64,000 nucleotides of DNA from Paralithodes platypus (lineage: Eukaryota > Arthropoda > Malacostraca > Decapoda > Lithodidae), in contig CM064481.1 in NCBI GenBank assembly GCA_032716605.1, positions 22,314,811 to 22,378,810 on the forward strand, given 5' to 3'. How positions within the stretch are numbered: the stretch's first letter is position 1; the number at the start of each line of letters is the position of its first letter. The notes beneath the pieces were generated by a model. That model did no database searches, was not told where the DNA came from, and was given only the letters and a program-made list of their open reading frames with translations. The translations under genes were made by a program, and so were the position numbers. Below are positions 1 to 10,539 of this stretch, in pieces.

Positions 1-1268
1 ATTTTAGCAGAATTATTATCAGTACTTCCCTAATTTCTTTGAGTTTCACTAGAGCTTCCTTTCTCTCGCTTTTATATACGTGCGTAGTATCCGATGTTTC
101 CAGAATACCTTTTATCATATACGCAGTAGATATATTTTAATTACTTTCACTTTCGATCTTTATATACTTTCTCTCTGACAACACGCCAAGTATAATTTCT
201 TTTCACAGTTAGATCTTCTATAACTTTTACGGTATAATAACTTCACTTTTGATGTGTAGAATAATTAATCCAATGGGTGTAGAATTCGTAATCCAATCTG
301 GGGTAGATCCGCTGGCCGTGGGGTTGTCCTGACGCCACTGGGTTCCCACAGTGTAACTCGAGCACTCTGGTTTGGGACCTTAAATAACTAAATTGCCTAG
401 CCCAAGCCGTGACAAAATAGCATCGAGCGAACGCAAGAGTGAACTCCTGTCTACTCTGGTCTTTATAAGTACTTTGATGAATTTCTTGTGGTTTGGTCTA
501 TCCTGGATAAAGCTAGTTAGTACCTGACTGTCTGCTTATATCCACAATAGCGCCGGGGTTGAGGTAGGCCGAGAATATTAGATTACTTCACCCAGAAGGC
601 TCTAATAAACCAGCTTGTTGATACCCACTAAAAAGAATTAGTATAATGGGTGACTACAGTCTCGTAATTGTGTCTACGCCTTGCGATCAACTGAACCAAC
701 TCTTCAACTGTGTCCTCAACTTTCGAATCTGTCCTTTTACCCGGGGTGTCAAGAACAGCTCTAGATTGAGATGTCGATCCTAAAATCTTCCGTCATAGTC
801 ATACCGTTTCTCAGGGCCTCGGGGGTGATATGGTTGAGCATCAGAAAGGCACCTAGGGGTAGGATGTTGTAGGGTGGTTAGTTCCTTGTGGCTTGGAGAG
901 GGGTGATATACTTATTTACTTATAGTGCCATTTCTTGATTAATTTCTCTTCTTCGCTTTTCTTCTTCTGTTGGACTTTGGAATTGGTTATGTTGATGGAT
1001 AAGTTGTTCCCTGGTGTTAGAGGGCGTGTCATCTCGATGGTAGTAACTCGTGTTGTCTGGGGGCGGTTGTGTCCTTTTTAACTCTGGGGTGAGGTGATAT
1101 AATATGATATTGTCTTCTGATTTGGTCTGGGGCTGTTATGTGTTTTACAGGCTGGAGGTAGATGGAGTGGACAGTGGTTGCAAGTTTGTAGGTTTGGGGT
1201 GTTGCAGGAGAAGTGTAATATCGGCGAGAACTGATCACATGTTATCTTCTGCCCTGCACAGGTATATA
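1..1268. other. unassigned non-coding stretch
   Basis: I see no convincing gene, RNA gene or terminal-repeat structure here. Reading frames are short and have no recognisable motif. It may be intergenic or old repeat sequence. Confidence 0.5.
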
Positions 1269-1385
1269 ATTGTTATCCTAGAGTCTTTGAGTCGACGTTT
1301 TCTCTGATGCGGGAGAGGTGTGGTAGAGAGAGAAAACGACTTGTGGTGGTGAATGCTTGGGTAACTGTTTCTCTGTTATTGGTAG

Positions 1386-1411
1386 AGGTGGTGGTGGTGG
1401 TGGTGGTGGTG
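1386..1411 (+). repeat. (GGT)n microsatellite
   Basis: An uninterrupted GGT/GTG trinucleotide run lies inside the left remnant of the outermost nested element. Confidence 0.9.
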
Positions 1412-1602
1412 AGCAGCTATAGGTCTTGGTATGTTGGCTGTGGTGGTGAATATGTTTTTCTGTTATTTCACATACATTATATAACTCGCGGCCTGTATCT
1501 CCGATTTTGACCATCCAAACGCTGTTTTCACTCGTTTTATTGTTGTTTCAGGTTAATACCTTTATAATCAACCCATAATAGGCGCGTATGGATAAGTATT
1601 AA

Positions 1603-2846
1603 CCCGGAAACTGCGGGGAGACTCTTAAGAGTTCCCCCGGCGGACTGCGGGGAGACTCTTAACCCGGCAAGCGCGATAGGCCTCACGGAAGGCTTCCTAT
1701 AGGGAACGCGATAGGCCTCACGGAAGCAAGACCATAAAAAAAGCCTTCCAAAAAAAAAAAGGGCCTATCAAAACAAAGGATTTTGTCTCTAGGTGAGATA
1801 ATTCCCCTCTAGTACTCATCCATGTGTTTCTCACCCCTCCCCCTCCCCTCCTTCCCCACCTTATTCCCCCCTGCCCCCCTCCTCAATTATCACCTATTTA
1901 TCCTCTTATTATCATCATTTATCGGTTATTTTTCTCTCCCGCGATAATGTAGCACAAGTGGGTTGCATAAAAGATCGTTATGCAACACCCAGACACCGGC
2001 ACACACCGCCCCGCTCGTCTCAGTTGACTCCCAGACAGCGAGAGGGGAGGGCTGCCTGTGGCTCTCTCTCGCCTGAGATTATGACCGGGTGGCCAATATC
2101 TTCGTTTTTCACCACCCAAATGCTTTTCCCACTTATTTTAGCACTCTTGAAGGTTCATATATACATCATATATGTAAAATAAAAGCATACCGAAAACAAA
2201 TAATGCTTTATATTGTAAATATAACGAATTCTGTCAGAATCTAGGGCTAGAAATGCACAATAACTACCCTAGCACCTAGGTCTATATCGCGCTTGTCAGG
2301 TTAAGAGTGAGTGAAAAAAAAAAAAATCAACTTTTGACATCGATTTTTTTTTTTTTTTTTTTTGGCCCCTGGGCCATGCAAAATCTCAGTCCTCTACCTC
2401 CCCTCCTTCCCAACTTTCCTCCTCTCCTTCAGTTATCACCTATTTTCCCTGTTATTCCCTTATTCTGAGGTATATTTTCGTGCTAACATTAGAAATCCGG
2501 TTGGAGGGTGTGGTCATCACTGATAGCAAGCGAATGCAAGAGAGAGAGAGAGAGTATCGATCGACTGTGTCTCAGTGGCCTTGGGGGAAATTGGCGGGAA
2601 AGCAGCTTGCCTCACCCATACATTATACAACTCGCGGGCTATATCTCCGATTTTGACCATCCAAACGCTGTTTTCACTCGTTTTATTGTTGTTTCAGGTT
2701 AATACCTTTATAATCAACCCATAATAGGCGCATATGGATAAGTATTAATGCTATTAATGGTACAATGAATATTTTAGTGACGGAAACACCTCAAATACAT
2801 GCGCACAGGGAGAGGTGTCTAATTACCCCCATGCGCACTTCAGAGG
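1603..2846 (+). mobile_element. family A non-autonomous piggyBac-like element, copy A1
   Basis: Flanked by TTAA at 1599-1602 and 2847-2850. The left end begins CCCGGAAACTGCGGGG and the right end finishes ATGCGCACTTCAGAGG, as in the other family A copies. Without the nested B1 it is about 602 bp. It has no coding capacity. The internal parts are a homopolymer A/T tract, a polypyrimidine tract and a (GA)n run. The end sequence is shared with the transposase-bearing element ending at 10609. Confidence 0.85.
1663..2300 (+). mobile_element. family B TTAA element, copy B1, nested in A1
   Basis: A 638-bp element flanked by TTAA (1659-1662 and 2301-2304). The termini are imperfect inverted repeats: CCCGGCAAGCGCGATA on the left, and TATCGCGCTTGTCAGG on the right. 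The left end has two copies of CGCGATAGGCCTCACGGAAG 35 bp apart. The insertion site is the central TTAA of the CTCTTAAGAG palindrome of A1. The A1 sequence resumes as GAGTGAGTG directly after the second TTAA. No coding region is seen. Confidence 0.85.
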
Positions 2847-2952
2847 TTAATGCTAGTTATGATAAAATGAATATTTTAGTGATGGAAACAGCTCAAATAC
2901 GTCAGCACAGGCGGACGTTTCTAATTACCCCCATGCGCACTTCTTAGGTTAA

Positions 2953-3583
2953 TAAAACTGACAAAATTCTATATCTTAATTCATATCAACATTACAAAAG
3001 TGGTCAAATGTATCAATTAAGAGACAACAAAAGGAGGATGTACATTATTGGGTTACAGATAAAATTGACTTAGTTGACCCTCAAAAAAATATAAAGAAAA
3101 ATGGTCTAAATAGAAAACGGAGGGTTGGAGATAGATATAATTGACTTAGTTGACCCTCAAAAATAAAATGGTTTAAAATAGAAAACGGAGTGTATACACA
3201 CACACGACTCAGGAATGTGGGCTTACATTAAGTAACATACATGATATTGAACTCGACATACAGGATCTTATTGCTGTGATAATACTACACTAACATAATA
3301 CAATTAACATATTATCTTAATACATAATAAGGTTGGCAGGAAAAATAATATGGAATTTGAAATCTAAATGAGTAACTATCAGACGGAGTGAATAATTTCA
3401 CCTTCGACCAAGACAAAGGATGTCGTATAATTTCATAGTTACATATAAGAAACTGGGCATAAAAAATTGTCTCAAACTTATCTTAAGTACTTCACAATTC
3501 ATTTCAACTCACCTTCAACTGAAGGTTTTATCTAAACACAACACAAAGGGAAATTTATACTGAGTTAAGCCAAATATTTCCCC
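2953..3583. other. AT-rich stretch with a short tandem duplication
   Basis: No gene is recognised. Positions 3058-3190 contain two diverged copies (period about 75 bp) of a segment containing ATTGACTTAGTTGACCCTC and ending in GAAAACGGAG. Confidence 0.6.
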
Positions 3584-3612
3584 TTAACCTCTCCGCGGCA
3601 CACAGGGGTTTT
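3584..3612 (-). other. candidate 3' end of the piggyBac-like element (uncertain)
   Basis: TTAACCTCTCCGCGGCACAC here resembles the reverse complement of the family A 3' end, most closely copy A3 (TTAACCTCTCGGCTGCGCAT). It is the only such TTAACC sequence I found to the left of the transposase gene in the same orientation. If it is the end, the element would run 3588-10609 with a later non-LTR insertion inside. The match is short, so this is tentative. Confidence 0.25.
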
Positions 3613-4090
3613 TCTACAGGGTAAGACTGCGCACCTATGATGATTTTGGGACCCATTGCCAATTTCGATAAAAAGTACATCATCGTGTAGGGAATGTTTG
3701 CGTGCATCGGCCCATATATATTTGACCCCCCAAAAAATTTCTGGGGGGGTGGGGGAACAGTCCGTAGTTGAAAAATGTGGAGCGAATGGCACCGCGCGGC
3801 TAGATTGTCATCGAGCGGCGAGATTTCCCTGCCGAATTTTCACGCGCCCAGGGGATAGAAGGAGAGGGAGGAGGGGGTGGGTTACCGCGTATTATCACGT
3901 ATATCTCATTTTTTTATCCCTTTTAGGCTATGTAGAGTACGTATACGTGTGTAGGCCACCCATATAACAATGAATATGCCTCATAGTGACCAAAAATTGC
4001 AATATATAAGGGAATTATAAGAGAATTTTTAGGCGGGAATGAAGATGTGTTGGAGGTTTGGCGGCAATTTATGAGCTGAGAGTGTGGTTT

Positions 4091-4445
4091 ACGCCATACA
4101 TATCACTTATATCTTGTACGTAGAGCACTGTCATGCTATAATACAGACTTGTACGTATGTATACGTGCCATATATCAAAATATATACCGCATATAGACCA
4201 ATTCATGCGATATTTACGCACATTACCAATGAGTTTCTATGCGTGAACCAAGGTGTGAGTGAGTTGTGCTGGGAATGAAAGGGGGAGAGGGTGTGTTACG
4301 CCATAAATATCACGTAAATCTTGTATTTAGAGCACTGTCATGCTATAATAAAGACGTGTACGTATGTAGGCGTCCCATATAACAAGGAATATACCGCATA
4401 TAGACCAATTGATGCGATATTTACGCAAATTGTGAATGTGTTTCT
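4091..4445 (+). repeat. tandem duplication, ~207-bp period
   Basis: Two copies start at 4091 and 4298, both with ACGCCATA.ATATCAC, GAGCACTGTCATGCTATAAT, and ACCAATT.ATGCGATATTTA. A more diverged third copy precedes them at about 3885-4020. There is no coding signature. Confidence 0.75.
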
Positions 4446-5326
4446 AGCAGACGGAAGCCTGAAAGGGTGGGTGGGGGTGGCTGGGTAGGAGGGAGGCATG
4501 CAGGGAGGGAGTGAGTGAGTTGTGGAGAGAAGGAAGGCAGGCAGATCTCTAGATAGATAGCCAGCTTTGTGATAATTGTGGAGGCGCCCGAGGCGTATGG
4601 ATGTCTTGGTATTTTGAACCTTATGTCTACCAGGTGTCTGGTGTTCGTTGCCACCAAGAGTTCTACAATAACATGAGTCAGGAATGGAGAGAGAGAGAGA
4701 GAAACTGAGACATGCGTATGTCGTACGTATAAATGGACTTCAGAATTGCATTTTTATGCAAGCAGACATTGCATTTTAGACACATGTGAAGTACCACAGA
4801 AACATGTAGGCCATTGACTGTAAATAAAGTACTATATTATAGACCACCAACGAGGGTGGTCAGTAAACACAGGCAGATTGCCTTTTGTGATAGAGGGCTA
4901 AATATAGACTAGTGTCTCCTTACACTTGCGAAAGGGTAGATTGCCACCAGAGAAACTTATACTTATTTATTTCCAAGTAATATGCAATATAAATGTATAT
5001 TCGAGACCTACTGCAATTATTTGTATGACAGTCATGACTATGTATAATCCAATATACGCGCGTAGGCGAGACATAAGAAAGCTGGTTGAGCAATTTTTGA
5101 CACCCACACAGTTATTATTCATTTTTATTTACAATATTATACAATACAAAATATGTATTTGTGAAGAGTATTTGATCCATTATTGTATTTATACCAATTT
5201 TGTTCCCAGACAGAGCTGCTGTAGCTGGAGCATCAAGGAGCGGCAAGGGTCACCGCTTGACCGTGTGAAAATGAGTGGAGTCACACTGAGAGGGGCAATT
5301 TTACTGAGTGTTTGGGCAATTTTTGA
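4446..5326. other. unassigned non-coding stretch
   Basis: No recognisable product is present in any frame. An open frame at 4926-5417 has no family signature and runs into the microsatellite of the adjacent non-LTR element, so I do not call it a gene. Confidence 0.5.
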
Positions 5327-7010
5327 CAGAATAATAATAATAATAATACTTTATTTCAGACTCACACAGTACAGAGGGGACCATACTGGGGTCCATATAT
5401 ACCTTACAGTAACATAAATATATATAAATATATATAAGCTACTGTACATAGGCTACATAAAATAAAAATAAATTAAATAATACCCAGCTTGCTATCATGT
5501 AGTTCACAGCACTGCCTCAACCAAAAACAGTGGTCATCAAACTACTGTGTTACCAAAACCACTGTCCTAATTGTGTACAGTACCATGCCTCACATCATTT
5601 AGCTTCCGGTACAGTACAGTATAGGAATATCGGTACTGTACTGCACTATGAGGATCAGTACCGGTATGCTAATTCTGTAGAGTAGCAGACCTGAAATCAT
5701 TACTTAAGGTTAAATATAGAGCAACTTCCTCCAGTGTGCCTGGATCCTGGAGGTGTACACTATGCTTGGAGTTTGTAGCATTTTAATGATCCTGTTCTCA
5801 GAAGTGTTAAGGCGCTGAATGAATTTATATGTTAGCTTTCTAATGAGTGATTTGTAACAGTGCAAGTTCATATAGGCACATAGCGTACTTGTACTCTCAT
5901 ATTTTGAGAGCCCCAGAAACATTTTCATGATATTGTGATATGAGATACTTAGTCTATTCACTGTAATTTTCTTATAGTTCCACCATAGTTGTGCGGTATA
6001 CATTGGTGAGCAGTAGGAGTTGAACAATGTTATTTTTGTATCCCATGTGCACATATGAAATTTTCTTAATATTGAATTTCCCTGCATGTAAAGTTGCCTT
6101 CGCTGACGACCCATATCCTCATCATCTGAGCGATCACATGAAATATAGTGTCCTAGATACTTTACTTTACTTACTTCTTCTATAATTTCTTCATACAAAT
6201 GGAATTTAGGTAGCTTTGATTTCAATAGAAGGTTAGATTTAAATATTATGATATTGCTCTTTATAGGATTAAATTTGACTGAATGTTCGATTCCAAATTT
6301 TTCACATACTCTTAATAATTTATCCAGTCCTGCTCCAGAGGGCGCGATTAAGGCTAGGTCATCAGCATACATGAGATGATTTACAATGGTGCTGCCAATA
6401 CAGCACCCAGTGCGAGTCTTGTTCAGCTCCAGACTAAGATCATCCATGTAGACGTTGAAAAGATACGGAGACAATATCCCCCCCTGCCTAACACCATTGG
6501 TTACGGCGAAAGAGCCTGACAGGATGTTGCCCATCTTACACACATTTTTTGATTAGCATACCAGAAAATAAGTATCCTAACAATATAGCTAGGCACTCCC
6601 CTGTTAACTAATTTTTCAAATAAGGTTTTGTGACACACCCTATCAAAAGCCTTACTTGCATCAAGAAAACAAGAGAAAATTGAGCTATTTAGTTTGTTGT
6701 ATGTATCAATCACTTCTTTCAGCACATATATGCATTGGTCTGTGCCGTGATTTTTTTTAAAGCCAAACTGATTGCTGCTGGTGACAATATATGCAGACAT
6801 TCTTTCTAGCATTATCATTTCAACTATCTTACTCACCACACTAGCAAGTGCTACTGGGCGGTAGTTGTCTTTTGCTGTAATTTTACCTGATTTATCTTTA
6901 ATGACAGGAACAAGTATTACGGATATCATAGACTCCGGCAGGACACCATGCGTAAATAGACTGGTGATGCAAAAGAGACAAACTTTTATAAACCTTGGCA
7001 TGATATAATT
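5327..7010 (-). mobile_element. 5'-truncated non-LTR retrotransposon
   Basis: Minus-strand element bounded on the left by an (AAT)n microsatellite at about 5330-5349. Read on the minus strand this gives an AATAAA signal followed by a (TATT)-type tail, typical of the 3' ends of many CR1/RTE-like elements. The coding part is described separately. No target-site duplication could be identified. The right boundary is approximate. Confidence 0.7.
5710..7001 (-). pseudogene. non-LTR reverse transcriptase, frameshifted
   Basis: Two overlapping minus-strand reading frames make one reverse transcriptase. The upstream frame (7001-6501) has DNYRPVALASVVSKI and the CFLDASKAFDRV block that carries the first catalytic aspartate. 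The downstream frame (6543-5710) has NGVRQGGILSPYLFNVY and the catalytic YADDLALIAPS. One frameshift near 6520-6540 separates them. The endonuclease domain and most of the N-terminus are missing. The clade is not resolved by eye (CR1/L2-like or related). This is an inactive relic: the conserved blocks are intact but the frame is broken. It lies downstream of the piggyBac-like transposase on the same strand and may have inserted into that element. Confidence 0.85.
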
Positions 7011-7104
7011 GATAATCCCATCAATTTAGAAACGTAAATTGGTGGGATAATTTTTTTTTTTTTGTATATTGTCATTTCGATTGTAGACACGAAGTTTTGA
7101 GTGA

Positions 7105-7250
7105 TATTTGGTGTGAGGTCCTGTGGCATGGTTGGTAAGGTCGCGGACTGGAAAACTCAAAGTGTGGTAGGGTAGTGGGATTGAATCCAGGAGGGGGTTA
7201 TGGGGAAGGTTTTATATTGTCTAGATTTTTGTTGATAATTTTGTTTTTTT
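7105..7250 (+). repeat. possible tRNA-derived SINE head
   Basis: TGGCATGGTTGG (about 7123) fits an RNA polymerase III A box, and GGGATTGAATCC (about 7177) is close to a B box, with a spacing of about 55 bp. No cloverleaf good enough for a functional tRNA was apparent. A T-rich tail and a hairpin follow. I found no second copy in the window. Confidence 0.45.
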
Positions 7251-7333
7251 ACAAGATCATGCCATTGTATTCAAACAATATGAAATATTCATAGAATATA
7301 TCATATTGTAAGAATACAATGACATGATCTTGT
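7251..7333. repeat. long near-perfect hairpin
   Basis: The arms 7251-7283 and 7301-7333 are inverted copies of about 33 bp with about three mismatches (ACAAGATCATG and CATGATCTTGT at the outer ends). The loop is about 17 bp and itself AT-palindromic. Both sides are flanked by T-rich runs. Confidence 0.85.
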
Positions 7334-7641
7334 TTTTTTTGTTTTTTTTTATTTTTTTTGTTTATTATCTTAGTAGGTTTGACAGGATTTATTGAAACAT
7401 ATTTATTTTTGTACAATTCATTTGAGGTAAGAAAATAATTATATACACATTACTTAGTCTAATAATAAACATATATATTGATATACTAAAAAAATAAGGC
7501 ATATTACATGTAAATCTTTGAAACTTATAAACTAAATAATGAAACATACAATTATATAATGTAAAAGCTATATCACAGGGACATCTTTGGAACTTATACA
7601 TTATATAATATATATGTTACATTATGAGGTAGCGTGATCAA

Positions 7642-10389
7642 TTAGGTCAGGTCAGATAAGGTAGGGCGCAAGTCCAGGGCAGGGCAGGGCAGGGGGCGAG
7701 TCCAGGGCAGGGCACGGGGCGAGTCCAGGGCAGGGCAGGGCAGGGCAGGGCAGGGCAGGGGGCGACACTCAATAATTCTTGAAGGTGTGGTAGTCCCTGA
7801 AGCAGTCACCCAGGCAGAGTGGAACTTTGCACTCATTGAGGTGACTCTTTTGGTGACATGGGGTTTCCTGACACTGGTGCTGCAGACGGTGCACTGCGCC
7901 TGCCTGCGACGAGTGCCAAGCATCTCGGTGTTGATTGGGTAGTGTCTTTCGACACCCAGCTGGATGCGGTCAGGAACGTGATCCCCACGCCATGCCGTAC
8001 GTCTGTGAGTGGTGGTGCCATACTTCTCCAGGAGTTGGTATGAGACGTTGTACACGAACTCCCGGAATTTCAGCTTCAGGTTTGGGGACATATCCTTCTT
8101 CACCAACCACAAGTTGTAGGCGTTGAGCATCGTGATATCAACTAGGTGGAGGAAGAGCTTGTGATACCACTTCACAGTCTTCCTCAGACACTCAACGCCT
8201 GACAGCTGACAGTCAGACTTGTCCACCAGGCGCATGTTCTTAGTGTAGTCCACTACCATGTCGGGCTTGTAGATGGTCTTCCTGGTTCGGTAGTGGATTT
8301 TGCCAGAATCCATCTGGGCACCTGTGTGGACGGTGGAAAGCAGGTGGACGTCTCGCTTATCCTTCCACTTCAGGGCTATCAGTTTCCCACACTTCTCGAG
8401 CTGCTTGAATTTCTGCCCCTTTCGTCGCCTTCTTCGCACATGCCTCTCGCGGTGTTCCTGGGCCAGGTCGTCTTCTGAAGGTGTGTCACTGGAGGAGGCA
8501 TCTGTGAGAGGAATGACATTACCTGTGAACTTTGGCATAAACTTTCTTGTCTTTCTGACAGTCCCACATGACCCCGTTTGGTTGTCATGAAGAAACTGGC
8601 AGAGAGCAGGAGAAGTATACCAGCTGTCAGTGTAGATGATGTGGCCTTTGCCCAGGTAAGGTGCCAACATTTTCCTGACGATGGCACCTGACATGCCCAT
8701 GGGGTCATTGTCAGCGGCTTTCGGTATGTCAATGTCAGTGCCTGTGTACACGATCATGTCAAGCACTATTCCAGTTTCGCAGTCACACAAACCGAAGAGC
8801 TTGATTCCGAACCTATGCCTTTTCAAGGGGATATACTGCTTGAAAACAAGACGTCCTTTGAAGAGCACGAGCGACTCATCAATCACCAAATTGAGGAAGG
8901 GGTAAAAGTATTTCCTATACCTCTCCAACAACATGGTGAACACATCCCGAACTTTCCATATCCTGTCAATCCTGTTAGGATTTTCGTTGTCTGCAAAGTG
9001 CATAAATCTTAGCAGCAACAAAAATCTGTCACGAGTCATGAACTTATTGAAAGTTGGGGTGGCGATGAGAGGGTCGTGCTTCCAATAGTGTTGCAACACA
9101 TGCTTCTTGATCAGAGGCATGAGGAACAACAAGGCAAAGAACGTCATAAATTCTTCCACAGTCGTATCCACCCAGACTCGTATTCTCGCTTTTGGAGAAA
9201 GGACGTCCAATCTGCCAAACACCCACCTGTAGTAGGCGTTTGTTTGGGCAACGATGTACGTCATTACCTCCATATCGAAAAAAGCGAGGAAGAAGTCGCT
9301 TTCGTTCGCTTGATCGTCACAGGGCCAGTCGTCAGTTGTTCCTGACGTCCCAGGATTGAACTGGGGCACGTCAGGTACAAAATTGACCCCGTCAGACCAA
9401 GCGAACGAAGGCAGCCCAGGGATCGGAATGTCGTCTGCGTCGCCTTCATCGTCTGAAATATCGCTTCCATGGTCGCGATACAGCACTGCATCATCATCAC
9501 CCTCCTCTTCACTTGACAGACGATGCCCTTCCTCATTCTCGTCACCGACGTCGGACTCACTCCCACTGTCCACTCCCAAATCCCCCCACCCTTGGTCCCG
9601 TGCTAGGGCTTCGTCGTCGAAACCCGGGCTGCCAATGCCCTCCGAATCACCATCAAACAGCAGGGCGGCATACTTTGATGGTGTCAGAGTTTTCCGGGTC
9701 AATCCAGCACGTGCGGGAGTCCTATGGACAGGGACAGTAGGGGCGGCGGCAGGGGCAGCAGTGGTGCGTGGCCTTGATGGCAAGATGATGGTGGTGCCTG
9801 TCGCCCTTCTCTCTGTTCCTTGGGCAGGGGCGGCAGGGGCAGCAAGGGCAGCAGGGGCAACAGGGCCAGCAGAGGCAGCAGGGACACCAGGGCCAGCAGG
9901 GCCAGCAGTCACTTTCCCCTTCCCCTTCCCCTTCCCTTTTCCTTGGGCAGGGGCAGGGGCAGCAGGGGCGGCAGGGGCAGCCGGGCCAGGGGCGGCTGGT
10001 GGTGGTGGTAGGGGCACTGTGGCTGGCGTACGGGTTCTCTTCCCTATGCCCGTGCCTTTAATTTTTCCTGGCCCAGCAGGTTCTGCAGCCCTAGGGCGGC
10101 ATCCTGCGTCACTGGTACCGGTGGCAGTGGTGGTGGTAGTGGTTGTTGCAGTGGCCTGGGTCGTGGTGGCAGTGTCCCGAAACATCAATGACCTCTGTAC
10201 CTTTGTCGTGCTTGCACGTGTTTTTCCTGCTTTGGGTGCAGGTGTTTCGTCCTCCGAGCTGTAGGGCGTGTCGTACTGGTAGCTAGGGTCTTTAGCAGCC
10301 ACCCTCTGCCTTCCACGGCGGCTAACACCACCAGAAGGAGGGCTGGTTGTGTCATCAGGGAGCGAGCGTGAGGGACGTGTGGGCTCCAT
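7642..10389 (-). CDS. piggyBac-type DDD transposase, C-terminus frameshifted
   Basis: Reading frame of 915 codons. Residues about 1-330 are low complexity: Thr and Pro/Ala/Gly runs, a (KG)n block near 150 and acidic stretches near 250-320. Residues about 340-800 are a DDE_Tnp_1_7 (piggyBac) core. Candidate catalytic aspartates are D504 in VIDESL, D588 in YTDSWYTS, and D723/D726 in LVDKSD, matching the family's three blocks. The family normally ends in a cysteine-rich domain that binds the transposon end. Here CTVCSTSV (about 833-840) starts it, then the frame departs near 7836-7840. The next frame continues NECKVPLCLGDCF and DYHT and stops at 7769-7771. The annotated tail beyond residue about 851 is therefore an artefact that reads into a GGGCA repeat. 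The likely role is cut-and-paste movement at TTAA sites of its own element and of family A. Confidence 0.9.
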   Translation of the reverse strand: MEPTRPSRSLPDDTTSPPSGGVSRRGRQRVAAKDPSYQYDTPYSSEDETPAPKAGKTRASTTKVQRSLMFRDTATTTQATATTTTTTTATGTSDAGCRPRAAEPAGPGKIKGTGIGKRTRTPATVPLPPPPAAPGPAAPAAPAAPAPAQGKGKGKGKGKVTAGPAGPGVPAASAGPVAPAALAAPAAPAQGTERRATGTTIILPSRPRTTAAPAAAPTVPVHRTPARAGLTRKTLTPSKYAALLFDGDSEGIGSPGFDDEALARDQGWGDLGVDSGSESDVGDENEEGHRLSSEEEGDDDAVLYRDHGSDISDDEGDADDIPIPGLPSFAWSDGVNFVPDVPQFNPGTSGTTDDWPCDDQANESDFFLAFFDMEVMTYIVAQTNAYYRWVFGRLDVLSPKARIRVWVDTTVEEFMTFFALLFLMPLIKKHVLQHYWKHDPLIATPTFNKFMTRDRFLLLLRFMHFADNENPNRIDRIWKVRDVFTMLLERYRKYFYPFLNLVIDESLVLFKGRLVFKQYIPLKRHRFGIKLFGLCDCETGIVLDMIVYTGTDIDIPKAADNDPMGMSGAIVRKMLAPYLGKGHIIYTDSWYTSPALCQFLHDNQTGSCGTVRKTRKFMPKFTGNVIPLTDASSSDTPSEDDLAQEHRERHVRRRRRKGQKFKQLEKCGKLIALKWKDKRDVHLLSTVHTGAQMDSGKIHYRTRKTIYKPDMVVDYTKNMRLVDKSDCQLSGVECLRKTVKWYHKLFLHLVDITMLNAYNLWLVKKDMSPNLKLKFREFVYNVSYQLLEKYGTTTHRRTAWRGDHVPDRIQLGVERHYPINTEMLGTRRRQAQCTVCSTSVRKPHVTKRVTSMSAKFHSAWVTASGTTTPSRIIECRPLPCPALPCPALDSPRALPWTRPLPCPALDLRPTLSDLT
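7672..7762. repeat. (GGGCA)n-rich tandem repeat
   Basis: Repeated CAGGGCAGGG units with interspersed GGCGAGTC lie just beyond the stop that the intact piggyBac reading frame would use (7769-7771). They are translated only because of the upstream frameshift. Confidence 0.9.
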
Positions 10390-10539
10390 GACTAGTGCTT
10401 GGTTACTGGCGCGGTGGTGCTTGCACGAGTGCGGGGCGAGCGTTTGGCGGGGTGGTGTCGAGAGTTGACATGTAGTACTATACCCACACCAATTTTCAGC
10501 CGCCTGGCTATAAACGCGCGGTTTTGGTATGCGTTCAAA

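Larger units (their letters stand above)
1465..2948 (+). mobile_element. outer TTAA element (family A-like), split by a nested insertion
   Basis: The segment 1465-1602 matches the 3' half of family A (ACTCGCGG, GACCATCCAAACGCTG, the GGTTAATACC stretch and ATAAGTATTAA). It stops at a TTAA where copy A1 is inserted, and resumes at 2851 with the rest of the family A 3' end up to 2948, followed by TTAA. The left boundary is unclear. The 5' part (about 1270-1465) is diverged from the other copies. Confidence 0.75.

Noticed and set aside
4926..5417. 163-codon frame as a gene
   Set aside because: No signal peptide or domain, and it runs into an (AAT)n microsatellite and a transposon tail.
7105..7200. 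A functional tRNA gene
   Set aside because: A and B box-like sequences are present but no convincing cloverleaf or anticodon arm, so only a SINE head is suggested.
9356..10264. 302-codon plus-strand frame rich in Ala/Gly/Ser
   Set aside because: It is antisense to the low-complexity N-terminus of the transposase and has no motif of its own.
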